64,000 bases of DNA from Asterella californica (GCA_036924285.1 JAYKYS010000007.1:17174001-17238000); one strand, 5' to 3'; positions 22,810-35,263 are shown, counted from the stretch's first letter. Notes: generated by a model from the sequence alone, not told the origin. Numbers and translations are program-made.

Positions 22810-25800
22810 ACCTCGAGAGACGTCGTTACAATGGAGAATTTTAGTTTATGAGTTCAGGGGTGTGTGAAAGATTAAACTTAGCATTTCTAGATTCAACTTT
22901 TCAACTTTTTAAACTTAGTATTTTTAGAAATTTGCTCTCTGGAAATTCTGTATAGTTACTGTCATCTTTCTATTGTATGTTTTTTATTTCTCTGTGAAAA
23001 TTTCCAGGATTGTAGCATGGCTTATAAGCTATCAGAGGAAACAAAAATCATGAGAAGATGAGACTTGGAGAGAAAGATAGAATTTTCCAAAGTGGAGGGG
23101 GTTGACAATCATGATTGAAGTCAAAATATACAAATTTTAGTTCTCTGAAAATTTGTACAGTCATCACCATTTCTTCTTATTAGAAAACTTTTTGTTCAAA
23201 TTTCATAAGTTAGTAGCGTGGAGGTTGAGTTACTACAGAGTATAGAAATCTTGGAGAGATCTCTACCGACTAAGAGATATACGTTTCAGCATACAAGGAG
23301 GTCTTGAATATATTTCATGACAGTTTGGGTGTCGAGGGAGAAGAAGAGACGTTTAGAAGTTCGAACGGAGACAAAGAAGCAAAAGTTAAGTAGATGAATT
23401 GTGAACACGCATCTATTGCTCTTGGAGTCATCTCTTCGCTCTTATCGAGAAGCTTCAGAAAGCATTGACACAGATGTGAAGACAGGAATTTAAAGCATCA
23501 TTCACTATCGAGGTCACAAATGCTCCTAGTGAAGTAGAGTTGGATCTCTACAAGAGTGACTTTAAGTTGTCTACTGTGATTACTACAGATGATGGTGATG
23601 AGGTGATTATCTTAGATACCTTATTTTAGATTAGATTTTGTTTCGTGTATAACATGTATAATACACGATTTTTCAATATAAAACTTGGAAAAGTTAAGTA
23701 AATGATGTAGATTTGTTTTCCTCAAAAGTAGATTGTCCACTCAATGATTGAGAAGGCACAACAACATGAGTGGAAGTTCAAAGGATTGGAAAGTTAGACT
23801 TATGAACCTTTCTCAAGGTTTAGATGTCATAGTAAGTGTCGGATAGAGCTCGAGAGAGATTATTGTTGAGTTTGAAAACACTAGCGCAAAAACTCAAGTA
23901 GAATCTCTGACGAGAAGAGTAGAAATAGATTTATGGTGTTATTTTTGTAAAGAGTTGGGACATAAAGTAGTGAATTGTTCAACTAAGATCAGAGCAGAGA
24001 AGCCAAAAGGAAGCAAGAGTTTCATGATTTGAGTTTTCGAGTGGGTCCATCTTCACAACCGTCAATTCATCTCCTAGGAGAGAATCCTTCCCTAGGTTGT
24101 GGAGTGGGTGATTTATCAAGAGGACACAAGTGCATAGATGTGGCCGCTCTACTTACATCATTAGTCAAGAAGTTGGACAAGACTCAAAGAATGAAGATCA
24201 AGTGAAGAGCAAAACGCATGGTGCAATTAAAGACACATGAGAGACATTGAGTAACAACTCATCGAAGAGTTTCTTCCAGAAGAGAGTTATGAGAAGCTCA
24301 TGGTGGAGCTCAATCATTTGAAGCAACAAGACGACGAGAAAGTTTGGCAGTATGCCAAAAGGGTGGATAAGTTGGAACAATAGTTTCGGACGGTCATACG
24401 GAAGAGTGGAGACAACATAGAGCTAACGATTGCGGGGATTAGAGCAGTGCTGACCAAGAACTTGGTGGGAGGGTTGAGGTCTTCAATTCGAATCCAAGTG
24501 AGGTATGAGAAGCCAACAACCAAAGCGGAGACCATCATGATTTCGACAAATATGGAGGAGAGTTTGGATGAAAGGGATCTCATCAAACCTCATCATGCCG
24601 CTCTGGTGTTAACTTGACTCTTGGTGTAATCACAATGATAGCATCTTCACCATCACAGTTGATAATCGCTTCAACGTCAGCTCCTACTCCAGCAGCGATA
24701 CCAAGATCGTTTCTCTCTACAGCGATGTCTACTGTCACTTCAGATTTTCATGCCGAGTTGAAGAGCATCACATATACTCTTGTTGATCTCAAGATAAATG
24801 TGGTGCAATTACGAGAATGCAAGAATAAAGGTGGAGGAGGAGATCAAAGAGATTACGATAACAATCCCAACCGAGGAAATCAAGTTAACTTTGGAGGAAT
24901 CACATATTGAACGTGTGGAGGTTCTCATTTCCAACGGAATTGTTCTAACAACGGAGCAAGAGGTACCAAAACTGTCAGAATGGGTGTTGGTGGAGGAAAT
25001 CCATCACAAGCACGAGACAAGAAAGTGGCTACTATCGATGTAGTGCGATATCTTATCTATGAGAAGGGAGAGACCTCAAACTCTTCTCATGCATCGGTGG
25101 AGCTTTTAGCTCAAGAAAGAAAATGAACTCGATTTTTTGATGAACTGGTTTCATGGAGGAACCACCAAGTAGCAATAATCGCTAGAGTAATATTTTGAGT
25201 ACACCAAAGGAGTCAAGAAGGAAGTTGAGGATGACAGATTACACCATTTCATCTTCTCAAGTGAGGAATGATGTGGTTGAAGATGTGGATGCTCAGAAAG
25301 TCAACATCACGGTCGGATAACTGATTGCACTCAACCCTAGTTTAGGAAGAGAAGTCAGAGGAGGATTGAGTTTTATGAGAAGCAAGAAGAAGAAACCCAA
25401 GAGCAAGACATCATAGTCTATGGGAGTTGGTGTGGTGGATGTGCATGCTTTAGAGGTATGCACTAGGGCTTCAAAGATTGAAGTCCGATTGAATGATCAC
25501 TACGTCTCTGACGTGTTGATGGATGGAGAGTCGGCTGTAAATGTCATATCGGAGAGCTTGATGAAGAAGTTGGAGACGGAATCAACTCGCCCGGTTAGCA
25601 TTGTGTGGAGATGGCTAACAAATAACGGGTAAGACCTCTTGGTGTGTTAGAGAAGGTGGTTATATTTGTGATGAGAGTTCAAACATTGATGTCTTTTAAA
25701 GTCTAAAGACTCTAGGTATGATTTGCTCGTAAGTAGGCCTTGGTTGAGAACTGTGCGTACCACAGATAGGTGACACAAGGGATATTTACGATTTAGACAT
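22810..25800 (+). pseudogene. Gypsy gag and protease remnants
   Basis: A retroviral-type zinc knuckle, CYFCKELGHKVVNC (C-x2-C-x4-H-x4-C), lies at 23937-23978. A Gag-like stretch at about 24235-24590 includes EFLPESYEKLMVELNHLKQQ and VLTKNLVGGLRSSIRIQVRY. A second knuckle, TCGGSHFQRNC, lies at 24908-24943 with its first Cys changed to a stop. An aspartic protease region at 25420-25620 has DVLMDGESAVNVISESL, where the usual D-[ST]-G or DGG is altered. YDLLVSRPWLRTV, typical of the segment before RT, ends near 25750. Reading frames are broken throughout. Two zinc knuckles in one element suggest two overlapping or recombined copies. RT and beyond are missing, and the copy is truncated near 25800. 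Confidence 0.8.
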
Positions 25801-25843
25801 AGAGATCACAGTGTGATAGTACCTCTTGGGTGTTGTATCATAC

Positions 25844-25943
25844 GCATACACATCGCTACATAACATACATCGTTGTCAGAGATACATCACATATACATAT
25901 AACACATGAACGATGTCGTACACATACACAAATGTATCACAAT
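25844..25943. repeat. 100-bp direct repeat, copy 1
   Basis: Copy 1 of a 100-bp unit rich in ACATACACA and GTATCACAAT. It is about 85 percent identical by eye to 26243-26342. The shared words are GCATACACAT, CTGTCAGAGATA or TTGTCAGAGATA, GACGATGTC and ACATACACAA. Confidence 0.85.
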
Positions 25944-26242
25944 AATAAAGATCTGTACTCACTCCACCATGCCAACCGGCACTACACAAACACTAAAGAT
26001 GAGCCATATCCACTCTGTCTATCAAAGAATCCAAATTGTGCTCACCATGACTATCCACCGTAGCTAGGAGCTTGAAAGCTCAACTCGAAGAATTGAAGCC
26101 TACAACCCTACCTATGAAGTATATCCCTAGTAAAGCTAACCCAAGAACTCGCCTTAACGACACTAACGGCCCTATCCAAACTAGCCACTATGCACTCGGT
26201 CAACCTAGCTGAGATGTTAAACTTACGTGACAACTGTAGTGT

Positions 26243-26342
26243 GCATACACATTGCTATGCAACATATATCACTGTCAGAGATATATCACACATACACATA
26301 ACATATGGACGATGTCATACACATACACAAGTGTATCACAAT
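26243..26342. repeat. 100-bp direct repeat, copy 2
   Basis: Partner of 25844-25943, starting exactly 399 bp later. The pair could be the short terminal repeats of a small element of 499 bp, with 25944-26242 as its interior, but no 5-bp duplication or primer site was confirmed. Confidence 0.85.
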
Positions 26343-27472
26343 CGTCTCCCTAACTGATGGTTAGATCCCTCTAACTCCATATAGTCTCATATCCCCACTA
26401 TGTGATATACACCTTCGTGGATGTAAAGATCAGGAGGTCGAGTGCTCCATCATCTCATCATTAATCACTTGTTTGTAATCCATATCATGCAAAGATCTAA
26501 TCATCTATCATTATTATAGACATCGAGGTCAAACCCACCATCCAATAAGAATGACACTGAGAGGTGGAGTCAAACATGACATGTGTCACGAACAATCATC
26601 ACACACCACCCGCACGTACAACCACTAAGCTTGGATCAACGATACCATCGATGTTTGGAAGATGACATGGCGTGCAATTTCACATATGGTCCTTCCAAAC
26701 AACACCACCACGACCCTCTAACATGAGTACTCCAGAAAATAACACCTCAAGCACTCGTAAAATAGTACGTCATATGATCACATCCAACGTCGTTGGTATA
26801 GTCTGCTGCAGATAGATATAATTGTCATGATGAAACTTACGAACAGATGACCGATGACCTCATCCTGGAATAATTGCATATCGCAATTGAGGACGCAATT
26901 GGGAGTGAAAACAGTCTCATTGGAAGCTCACTTCAGGAGCTTTCCAATGCCACCAAAAACATAAGATTTGGAGTACTAGAGCTGAAACGGCAGAGGTTTG
27001 AAGATGAGGGACGTTTTTAAAGTTTTTGGTAAAAAGCCTCTACATGCACTGAAGCTTTTCAACCATAGTTTCAGAAGGGCATTTCAACTGAGGATATTTG
27101 AGATACCAACGGAAAGCTAACTTCGATGGCTTTTCGATACCACAAGTTTTGATGGATATGGAGCTACAACGAAAGAACTGCAAGGGTTCAAACTCAATGA
27201 TTATTTCAGAGAGTTCTCTTACATGGATGTTTGGGAGGTAGATTTTGACAAGGCATAACTTCTTGTAAGGAGTTCAGTTTGGGAGAACTTGGTACTGTTG
27301 GAAATCATTTTCCCATGACTTTTTGATGATTTTGGTAGATTTTGGGTCTGAAGGATAAGATAAAAATCACAGATCTTTCAAATCTGTTTTTACATACATG
27401 AGAAATATAATGTGTAAATAAAAAAAGTTTAGGTTTTGAGAAGGATGTTCTACTAGGGTTACCTCCTTATTC
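26343..27472. other. Non-coding DNA with a diverged internal duplication
   Basis: A block at 26922-26989 (GGAAGCTCACTTCAGGAGC, then CCAATGCCACC, then TGGAGTACTAGAGCTG) matches 27111-27171 (GGAAAGCTAACTTCGATGGC, then CGATACCACA, then ATATGGAGCTACAAC) in order and spacing. No gene is recognised. Confidence 0.45.
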
Positions 27473-27889
27473 GTGCATTTTTTGACGACGACTCACTTCT
27501 TCTTCTTCTACTTGCGAGAGATCTCTACAGCTAAGAACCTCATGTTTTCTGAGACAACTTTCACGTATAAAAATTCATGCAATACAATACTGATTGTTAC
27601 CAGCAATTCTGACAAGGAGTTAGAGCGATGGATAATGAAGCAAGGGCAGATTTTAGAAGTTAAGCGCTTCAGAGTAGACGGTTCCTGCTGAATCTTCTAC
27701 ATGGTTCCAGACATATGCATAATAGTTGCTTCTTACTGCAAACTGAGACATTGCTTGAAGCACAAAGGTGTGAAGAATGAGCTTATGAAGATGTTTGCAG
27801 TTGAGACTTTAGACGAAATAGACGAAAAGCTCCTAGACGCTGTGAATTTTGAATTTCTATGCTCACCAAACTGTGCACTTTGTGGTTAG
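27473..27889 (+). other. Two adjacent unrecognised open frames
   Basis: Frames at 27473-27691 and 27701-27889 follow each other with a 9-bp gap and different frames. The second contains VKNELMKMFAVETLDEIDEK and ends with CSPNCALCG. Composition is plausible for protein but no family is recognised and no splice sites join them convincingly. They may be a gene remnant or chance. Confidence 0.2.
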
Positions 27890-28994
27890 CTATGAACTTG
27901 ACGATTAGCTAATCGATATCGTTTCCTTCACTGTGAACTAGTCCTTAGCTCAATTGCTAATCGATTTTTAAATCTGCTTGTGTAAACGTCAAGAAGCTCT
28001 CGGTCAAAAACTAAAACTTTGAAAGTGTAAAATCGCTCTATTCAGTCTCTTTTGTGTAATGTACTGTAAAGTACTTTTGTGTGAACAGAACATAATATTG
28101 TGAATGAGTAAAATTCCAAGCCCGAAGGCTGGTTCGGCACTCTAAAGTATCGAATGCACAAAGTCATTTCACGCATAGTATTGCTTATTTTTTATTAGCA
28201 TGGTAAAATTTTCCACAAATATGGTCTGAGAAGACGCGTGGCAACATCAGTTCGCGGTTTCGTGCAGCATTCATTTTAACTCATATAGCTTCTTTCGTCA
28301 TTAACTTCTGCAAAACTGCAAAACACAATGCGAGATAAACTTCCAAAAATATAATAAATTTCAAAAACTGCCTCTGGATCAGACCTTTCAAAGATATGCA
28401 ATAAATGACACAAAATTTGCACCAAATGCAGTTTTGAAACGGCTGGTGGAAATGATCTCTTAGTCCTTTAGGTATTTGTTCTGTTATACACTATGGGATG
28501 CGAGTATTCGGTTCCGCAAGTCATTTTTCTTGCAGTGACCTGCCGTAACAGGTTAAAGAAGTGCGGTCAATTCAAACCTCCAATCTCTTGGCACTTCTAC
28601 GTGGCACGCCGGTTGGAAAATCGGCGGAGAAAAGGAATAAACTCTGGGAACTCTAACAGAATGGTAGTGGATGAGATGTTACTGTAGTTAGTTTGGACAA
28701 GATTGGAAAAGCTGGCATTCCCTTGTCATGAGTTAGTTGTCAGTTACGAGTCCTCGGGAACTGTGTGGGAAAATGGGCAAATTCCCGGGGATAAAAAGAA
28801 ACACCAGATATCATTATATTTACGCTAAATAAAAGACTTTTCCACTAGAAACTTCTGACAGATTTGGTTTCAGAAAGACCGTTCGGCACTCGGGAGAAAA
28901 GTGCATGGCAGTGCAGGCTGGCGAGCGGGTTTAAATTACAGTTCTATTTTACTATGTGATAACAACTGGGAGTCAGGAATCGTTTTGACATCAG
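27890..28994. other. No gene recognised
   Basis: It contains a moderately GC-rich stretch at 28490-28690 with one 64-codon frame and GCCGGTTGG-type words, without a recognisable domain. Confidence 0.35.
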
Positions 28995-29445
28995 TTTTCA
29001 CCCGTCGTATATATTCACCTCGTCCATCTCTCGCATATACAAGAGATTGATTTATTATCTAACCTTTCCGTTGGTACAAACTGATATTTTAATAAATTGT
29101 TTATTATTTTTGTATTTTTTGTATTTTTTGTATTTTTAAGCATATTTGTCTATATTTCCATTATAGGTTAAGTCTAGACCACCTCGTAAATCAAGGTGCA
29201 CTTAATATTTAGTATTTAATATAGAATTAGATTTTTCCATCAACTTAGTCAGAATTTCTCGTATAATAATATCTTTTCTGATAACAAAAAACGGGCAAAA
29301 GCTTTCCTCCAGAAGTAAATGTTGCATGCATACTTAGCAGGGTGTTCATCTTGGACCAATCCGGACATGAGGGGTGTTATACCTTGGTGCTTTGGGTGAT
29401 ATTTGTCTTTCAAAAATAAAGTTATGGGTTTCTGTCGTGGAAACT
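28995..29445 (-). repeat. Hairpin repeat copy 3 (inverted, decayed)
   Basis: Remnants appear in the inverted order of the family: a weak stem-loop 2 (29008-29045, TATATTCACCTCGTCC), the left arm of stem-loop 1 (TTTATTATCTAACCTTTCCG from 29051) with a poor right arm, TTATACC at 29377-29383, and TTATGGGTT at 29422-29430. It is longer than the others because of inserted sequence, including a run of four TTTTTGTA units at 29107-29142. Confidence 0.5.
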
Positions 29446-29549
29446 CGTGAGTACATAGAGAAATACTTCGTGACTCTCTGGCGGATTTTTGTTGAATCCT
29501 ATGACATCCTCGTCATTCTTACACGCAAGACATTATTGCTTTTACGCAC

Positions 29550-30310
29550 TTGAAAAGTTGTTTGTTCAGGAGCTGCATCCTGCCGTTATTATTTTCCAGA
29601 TGTCTTAGTCAAGGAAGAAGTACTCCTGGATGTTTTTTCGCTCTTGTTTTATTCTTATTATTCTCTTATTACAGCGCCAGCGCTCCGAAGCCAAAAAAAA
29701 AAGTTGTTCAGTATGCGCTCTTTTTTCGGTCTCTCTCGTCACAGCTCATCCTCTGTTTCCATATACTATTCCGTCCATGGTGCAACTGCTTGTACAGAAG
29801 TTGAGAAGGTATCGCGTTGCTGGGAAAGCATCAGCAGCACAGTATTGCCGCCACGTAAAAGATACTGAGTCCACTGTCATTCAACCTGCAACCAAACCGA
29901 AGACGAGAAAGAGAAGTGAATTTGAGAACTTTGAGGTAGAAGTAATGCATCCACGTTTTATTGCATTGTAGCCAACAATTGCGTACACACGAAAAGAAAA
30001 CGTGTATTGTCTCACTGGAGCAAAGAACTGCGGCCAAGTGAAAGTAAAGTGAACTTCAGGAGTTTCTATGTACACGGCTTAGCTACGGATACAAATTGAA
30101 GTATAGAGAAATTGAGGAGTTTCAGTAAACCAGCCGTAGGGGCCGTCATTTCTTCTTGTACTCTGCCACAGTCCTCTGTCATTGAAGCTGCACTGAAACT
30201 GAAGAGGTCAAACCGAACTGAAATTCAGGACTTTGAGGTACAAATAAAGCAACGGTAGGGGCTGTCCTTGCAGTCGTCTTTGTACTCTGCCACAGTCCTG
30301 TCAGATAAAA
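29550..30310 (+). repeat. Repeated coding-like module of unknown function
   Basis: Two modules about 310 bp apart (about 29865-29945 and 30170-30245) share the pattern CTGTCATT..GCTGCA/CCTGCA..AACCGAA..GAA/T TTTGAGGTA. Translated, they read TVIQPATKPKTRKRSEFENF and SVIEAALKLKRSNRTEIQDF, both followed by EV and both with a possible GT donor at the same place. A third partial unit follows at 30254-30305 (GTAGGGGCTGTCC and CTCTGCCACAGTCCT). The open frames at 29550-29971 cover only the first module. It could be a duplicated exon of a decayed gene or a non-coding repeat. Confidence 0.4.
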
Positions 30311-30568
30311 CTAGCTGTTTTTCCCCTAATGCTACATACTGGCAAGCTCATTATGAAGACGTAATGGATCTGGTCCTCTTCTGCTCACGTTGAAGCTCTC
30401 GCTTACGAGTTCTACGTCCACTGCAGTCTGATTCTCTTCTTCTGTCACATCTGCGTGCAGTAGAAAGTGTAGTTAAATAAAGAAAACAAATACGTAGAGA
30501 AGTCGTGCAAGCAAAAACTCCAAGAGCTTGCACTCGCCGTCCCGTCTCGCTTCCGCTAGAAGCAAAAG

Positions 30569-30828
30569 CAGCATCTTCTGTCATGAAGAGCACACTGCCG
30601 AGTCTGCAACATGAAACCACCTGCTCTCACCTGCAATCTCGGCAACTGACGCAACAACAAAATGAAAGCAAAGAAAGAAAGAAGAAAATGTTGATCATCG
30701 ATGACCGAAAGGAGCATCTTCTGCCACGAACTGCAGAGAGCCGAGTGCGTGCAAACATGCAACATGAAGCTCCCGGTCCCACTTACAATCGCTTCCGAAT
30801 CGGCAACTGATGCAACAGTGAAATGAAA
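30569..30828. repeat. Tandem duplication of about 100-115 bp
   Basis: 30569-30666 and 30713-30828 share AGCATCTTCTG, CCGAGT, GCAACATGAA, TCGGCAACTGA and AATGAAAGC in order, with a purine-rich spacer (AAAGAAAGAAAG). Long open frames on both strands here follow from the repeat composition. Confidence 0.65.
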
Positions 30829-32917
30829 GCGTACATCCACGCAGAAACAGCACTTCCTCTAAAATGACCCGACGACCAACCGACGAAAACAACACCTCTG
30901 CCTCTAGAGGTAGCCCCGCAACGGAAGCCCGCCATCGCTCGTAAGTAAAAGCGGCAAGCAAGCAACTTCACTCGCCGACGCGCGAAGAGCAATTATCATC
31001 CGTTGTCGAAACAAAAGGCTTATGGTATGTCGTAAATATTCCGACGTGCTTTTAGCAAGCGATTCTTAGATTACAGCTACATTCGTGGCAGCCCGTATTT
31101 TCTCGTTTACGTTTCTCTTCGCCGAAGCGCGATGGGCATGATGATACGCAAGACATTATGAAACGTATATACCCATGATCTACTATGCATATGAATGAGT
31201 AAATATATAAAATTTATTATTCTTCATTTTAACGAGAATTCGAGCCTCTCGATCACAAGATGGTACTTTTGCCTATGACAATCTGTCACTGGACACCCTC
31301 ACGAAAAGGTTGGAGAGAGTTTGAGTTCCACCCTTGTATTCTCATGTGCAAACCTAGTAGTGTCAGCTCAAGCCATCGCTCATCTACAATGCTACTAAAC
31401 TTCTCATAAGCAAATATTATTTTGAGATTTGACACTCTACTGTTCGTCAAGGCCCTTCTCTCACGGTAGGTCCTGAACAAGAACATGAATTGTTGATATG
31501 TTTTAGTATAGCTATACTTCGATTGTGAAAAACGTAAAGGAAGGAAGAGAAATTTTTGTCGTGTAGTGAAAGTAACGGATGGAGTCGTTGTGAAAATAGG
31601 ATAGAGAAAAGAAGAAAATAGATCTTGGATACATAGCTAACGCATAGCCACACAATTCCATTGCAAGCGTAGCTACTTGCTTATGATATATAGATCAGCG
31701 ACTGAAGTATGCTTCTCTTTCTCTTGTTAATCACAGCAGGAGTTCTATATCTGATATTGGATAGAACAATATCAGATTGAAAATAATAAAATAATAAAAT
31801 AATATCTTTTTCTCTACATAGATTCATAGATATGTTTGAACAAGGCCATATTGTCTCTAACGTTAGTACTAGTTAAAGTGATGAACAATGACCACCTACT
31901 TACGTTCAAATATGTGGAGAATCGTTAATCTGGCAAGACAATAAAAGAGAGTTGTCAGTGGAAAACTCATCTACAATTTTAATCGCTTTTAATCATCAAA
32001 TATGTCCAAGATCTTATTCTAGTTAGTCCTAAAAAGTATATATTAATTGGAGACAAAACGGATGAATATTGTCTCATCCATTGCACCAGAGTATTGGGTG
32101 CTTGAATTTATTGGATGACAGAATTATTTAACATCCACACCTCTTTTTGGAACATAAAATCTCTTTGTATAAGTATAAATATCCGGATTTTGTTCCAATG
32201 TCTCTTTGATAGAAGCGACAATATGGAAGAGTTTTAACTCGGAAACTAATCTAGGTAGCGTGCACACAAGAATAATAAAATTTATTCAACTAGCAACATG
32301 CATATGGTAAAGCTTAAATACATGTCCTACAACCTTTTTAGCTTCGTTTTCATGTATCAAGAGAGAATCACTCCACTAAAGATAAAATAAGCGCTAGCGA
32401 ACATCATTCTTTTCAAGTGCTTCCGAAAATATCTCACTGATAAAACATTCGATCTGACGAACATTGCTTTCTTAACTGACAAAGGACAACTCAGATTCAG
32501 TGAATAAAAATACTCTCTTTAATAAAAATAGGGGGTGGCTAGGTGCAATTGTTAGACAGTTTCTATGTGCTTTGAAGCCATGACAAGACGTCGATCTCCT
32601 TGTGTGGGCACTCACATCTTGCTTGCCAGCAACCAAATTTGTGTTATCTCATGCACATGTGTGAATGTCATGTTGTAACCCAAGAAGTCCATCCAGACCT
32701 CATCTTAACGTACTTGGTACAATATGCTATTCTAATATTACGCGACAGAGGGTCTATGGGTTAAATGGTAAATGCTTTACTACAAAATGGAGAAGAATGA
32801 ATGACATATTTGCACCACATATCATATAAATGTTTCGTCTTTATTTTAAATATCTCCTTCGGTCTAGTTTTTTCTCTTGTTTTGCCAGTTTTACTTAATC
32901 AAAGTCTTTTTTCTTTT
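30829..32917. other. No gene recognised
   Basis: AT-rich DNA with short shadow frames. It contains an 11-bp perfect inverted repeat at 31749-31777 (ATCTGATATTG around GATAGAA). Nothing else is supported. Confidence 0.4.
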
Positions 32918-33110
32918 TATGTATATTCCGAGTTTGAAAGAGGGGGAATATGTGTATATTTTAATTTATGTTCTTAACTCTTCCTTTGGAAGGGTTAGGT
33001 CATAAATTAAAGCTATTAAATTTAAAATATTATTATTTACGGATATCACACAACTTATATCAAGACAAGGATCACTTCCCGTACTTGGTTTATGGGTTCT
33101 AAATAATATG
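32918..33110 (-). repeat. Hairpin repeat copy 4 (inverted)
   Basis: Stem-loop 2, with a shortened left arm, spans 32918-32958 and ends GAGGGGGAATATG. Stem-loop 1 spans 32961-33010 and is nearly perfect: TTAATTTATGTTCTTAACTC with CTTCC pairs to GGAAGGGTTAGGTCATAAAT with TAA, around a TTT loop. CTTATAT at 33053-33059 and TTATGGGTTC at 33091-33100 follow in the expected order and spacing. Confidence 0.75.
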
Positions 33111-33118
33111 CGGCCATG

Positions 33119-33232
33119 TGTCCAGTCTGTGGTTATGTTTGACTTTTACAATCTATATGTAGTAAATCAACCATCTGTGTCCAGTCTGTGGCTATTTTTT
33201 ACTTGGATTATCTATATTATCAATAATACAAT
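33119..33232. repeat. Two-unit tandem repeat, period 58 bp
   Basis: Units at 33119-33176 and 33177-33232 both begin TGTGTCCAGTCTGTGGYTAT and continue with TTACTTGGA or TGACTTTTA and ATCTATAT. Confidence 0.75.
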
Positions 33233-34730
33233 TTTAATATAATAAATTTAAAAAACTCTATCATTTTTCTTATCTTGTCTAGAATGATCGAGTCGAGCAT
33301 CTGTTCATTTAAGAGTTTCTCTGTACTTTTCTTTCATGACTGAAACCAGACACCAACTACAAATCAATACATTTTATTTTACCACGTTTGTCGTTTCATG
33401 AAGTTCATCTAGCATGGATATTAGTTAACGTCTAAATGACATGTACTATCGACCCAGTACACTACATGTGGATCATATTTTGGGCTTCAAAGTCTCGGTT
33501 GATCACGAGATATAACCTAACATTGTGTCATTAAAGAGTCTGTATACAGATGAAACCTGAAATTTCATTTCGTGAAAAATATAGATGAGTCTTTCAGCTA
33601 ATTCACACTTACAGTTCCAAAAACCATTTTCGTGCAGTTACTATCATTTTTGCTTCAGTTTGTGGACTCTCGAGCTTGGTGCAGTTTCTGCAGCATGAGC
33701 TAATTTATAAAGTTCTCTATGCAGTGTGTTCAAGTAAATGTCTAACAAAGACGTCCTTGCGTGTATTGCATTTGAAACTGCAAACATGAAACTCAAACTG
33801 TTCTTAAACAAAAGAAAACTATACATTCAAGGTCCAACTCTATTCTCCAAAATAAAACTGCACGCAGCCTGGAACTCCCTCTTATTACCACTCCTACTAC
33901 ACACGAGTGAACTCTTTTTCTACCGTATTTGAAACTGGGATTACAGAGTACCTCTTTGTCCCTTTACAAAGAAATCAGATCATTCGTTTATGTAACAAGC
34001 TCTAGATTTCGGATCAGATGTTTATCAAGCACTACCGACAAACTAGATTTGGGCTTGGATACGCATGAATTCTAGACAAGCTCATCATTATATAAAGAGA
34101 CCTTCAACGTTTATTTGTACCATGGAATGGATTAGGGTACAATCGTTTTCATTCGTAAACTAAGACTAGGGACTCCAGTAAACCAAAAGTAATTGATGGT
34201 GTATATCGATATCCCATTATAGTGAATTTTATTACCGACTCGAGAGTTCATTCAAGAATATCTCACTCATACTAGTAGAAACTTCTTATCACATCAACTC
34301 AACATGTAATCGCTTGAGCATGCCCCTTAAGGAACTTGTATACTTAACCGGCCTTACAGTTTGCTTGAATGGACTTTGATTGATTGAGATTTTTCTGGAC
34401 AATTGGGCATGACACTCTGCACCTGCTGTGGAATTGGTTACATGGACTATGACGAGGATAAACCAATTTATAGTGGTTTCGCTTTCATGCATAGCTATTC
34501 GAATTTTAGAAACAAAATAATTGAAATGTTTGTACGCTCAAGAAACTGTATTGAACTGGAATTTCACAATAAGTAGCAATGTTTTACTCCTAATTAACAC
34601 ACTAACTTCTTCATTGTTATAATGCATTTACCATTTAACATATAGTAAATTTGCATCCAACTTGCACTTTTGGCCGTGAAGAGTAAAAAAGATAAACATC
34701 AAGAGAAGTGATAAATTTACAAGCGTCACT
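33233..34730. other. No gene recognised
   Basis: AT-rich, only short shadow frames (for example 33644-33826 and 33738-33932 overlapping on opposite strands). Confidence 0.4.
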
Positions 34731-34764
34731 TGACCAGACACTACAGTGGGGTAGTGTCTGGTCA
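34731..34764. repeat. Perfect 14-bp inverted repeat
   Basis: TGACCAGACACTAC (34731-34744) and GTAGTGTCTGGTCA (34751-34764) are exact complements around AGTGGG. The arms could be the ends of a very small foldback element. Confidence 0.85.
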
Positions 34765-35201
34765 TAAAGGGGTTAGTGAGAATTCTATCAGTGTCAAAAA
34801 TATTCAATAATTTTAAATTAAAATATATATTCAACATAAATATCTATTATATATATGGCATACTACATAATATATGTTGCATACTACATACCAAATCTTA
34901 TATGAAAAACCCATAAAGCATGTGAGTTCTAATGTGCAACGAGAACCATTAGAGCGATCTGCTGTCCTGTCAGAAAATATATTTTTTATAAGGTTTAATG
35001 TATCATCTAACTCTTTTCCACGGAAAATGTTACATGATAAATTAAACACCTCTGCATATTGCATATATTCTCCTTCTTCACATGGAAGAGGTGAAAATAT
35101 GAAAAGAAATCAAAAATTCACTATATCTCTTAATAATGGGAAAAAATCAAAATCTTAAGTCTAAAAGAGAAAAAATAGGTGAAAACTTTGTTTAGATGGT
35201 T

Positions 35202-35263
35202 AGTTAGTAGAGTGAAGACAAAGAATTTTGCGTTTGAAATTCTTTGTCTTCACTAGACTAACT
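35202..35263. repeat. Long inverted repeat with 18-bp perfect core
   Basis: AGTGAAGACAAAGAATTT (35211-35228) is the exact complement of 35237-35254, around TGCGTTTG. The flanks AGTTAGTAG and AGACTAACT extend the pairing with two mismatches to about 27 bp per arm. It would form a stable hairpin RNA of the size of a small miRNA precursor or a foldback element. Confidence 0.85.

Noticed and set aside
30505..30961. Host gene in overlapping frames on both strands
   Set aside because: The frames follow a tandem duplication and have no motif; both strands are open equally.
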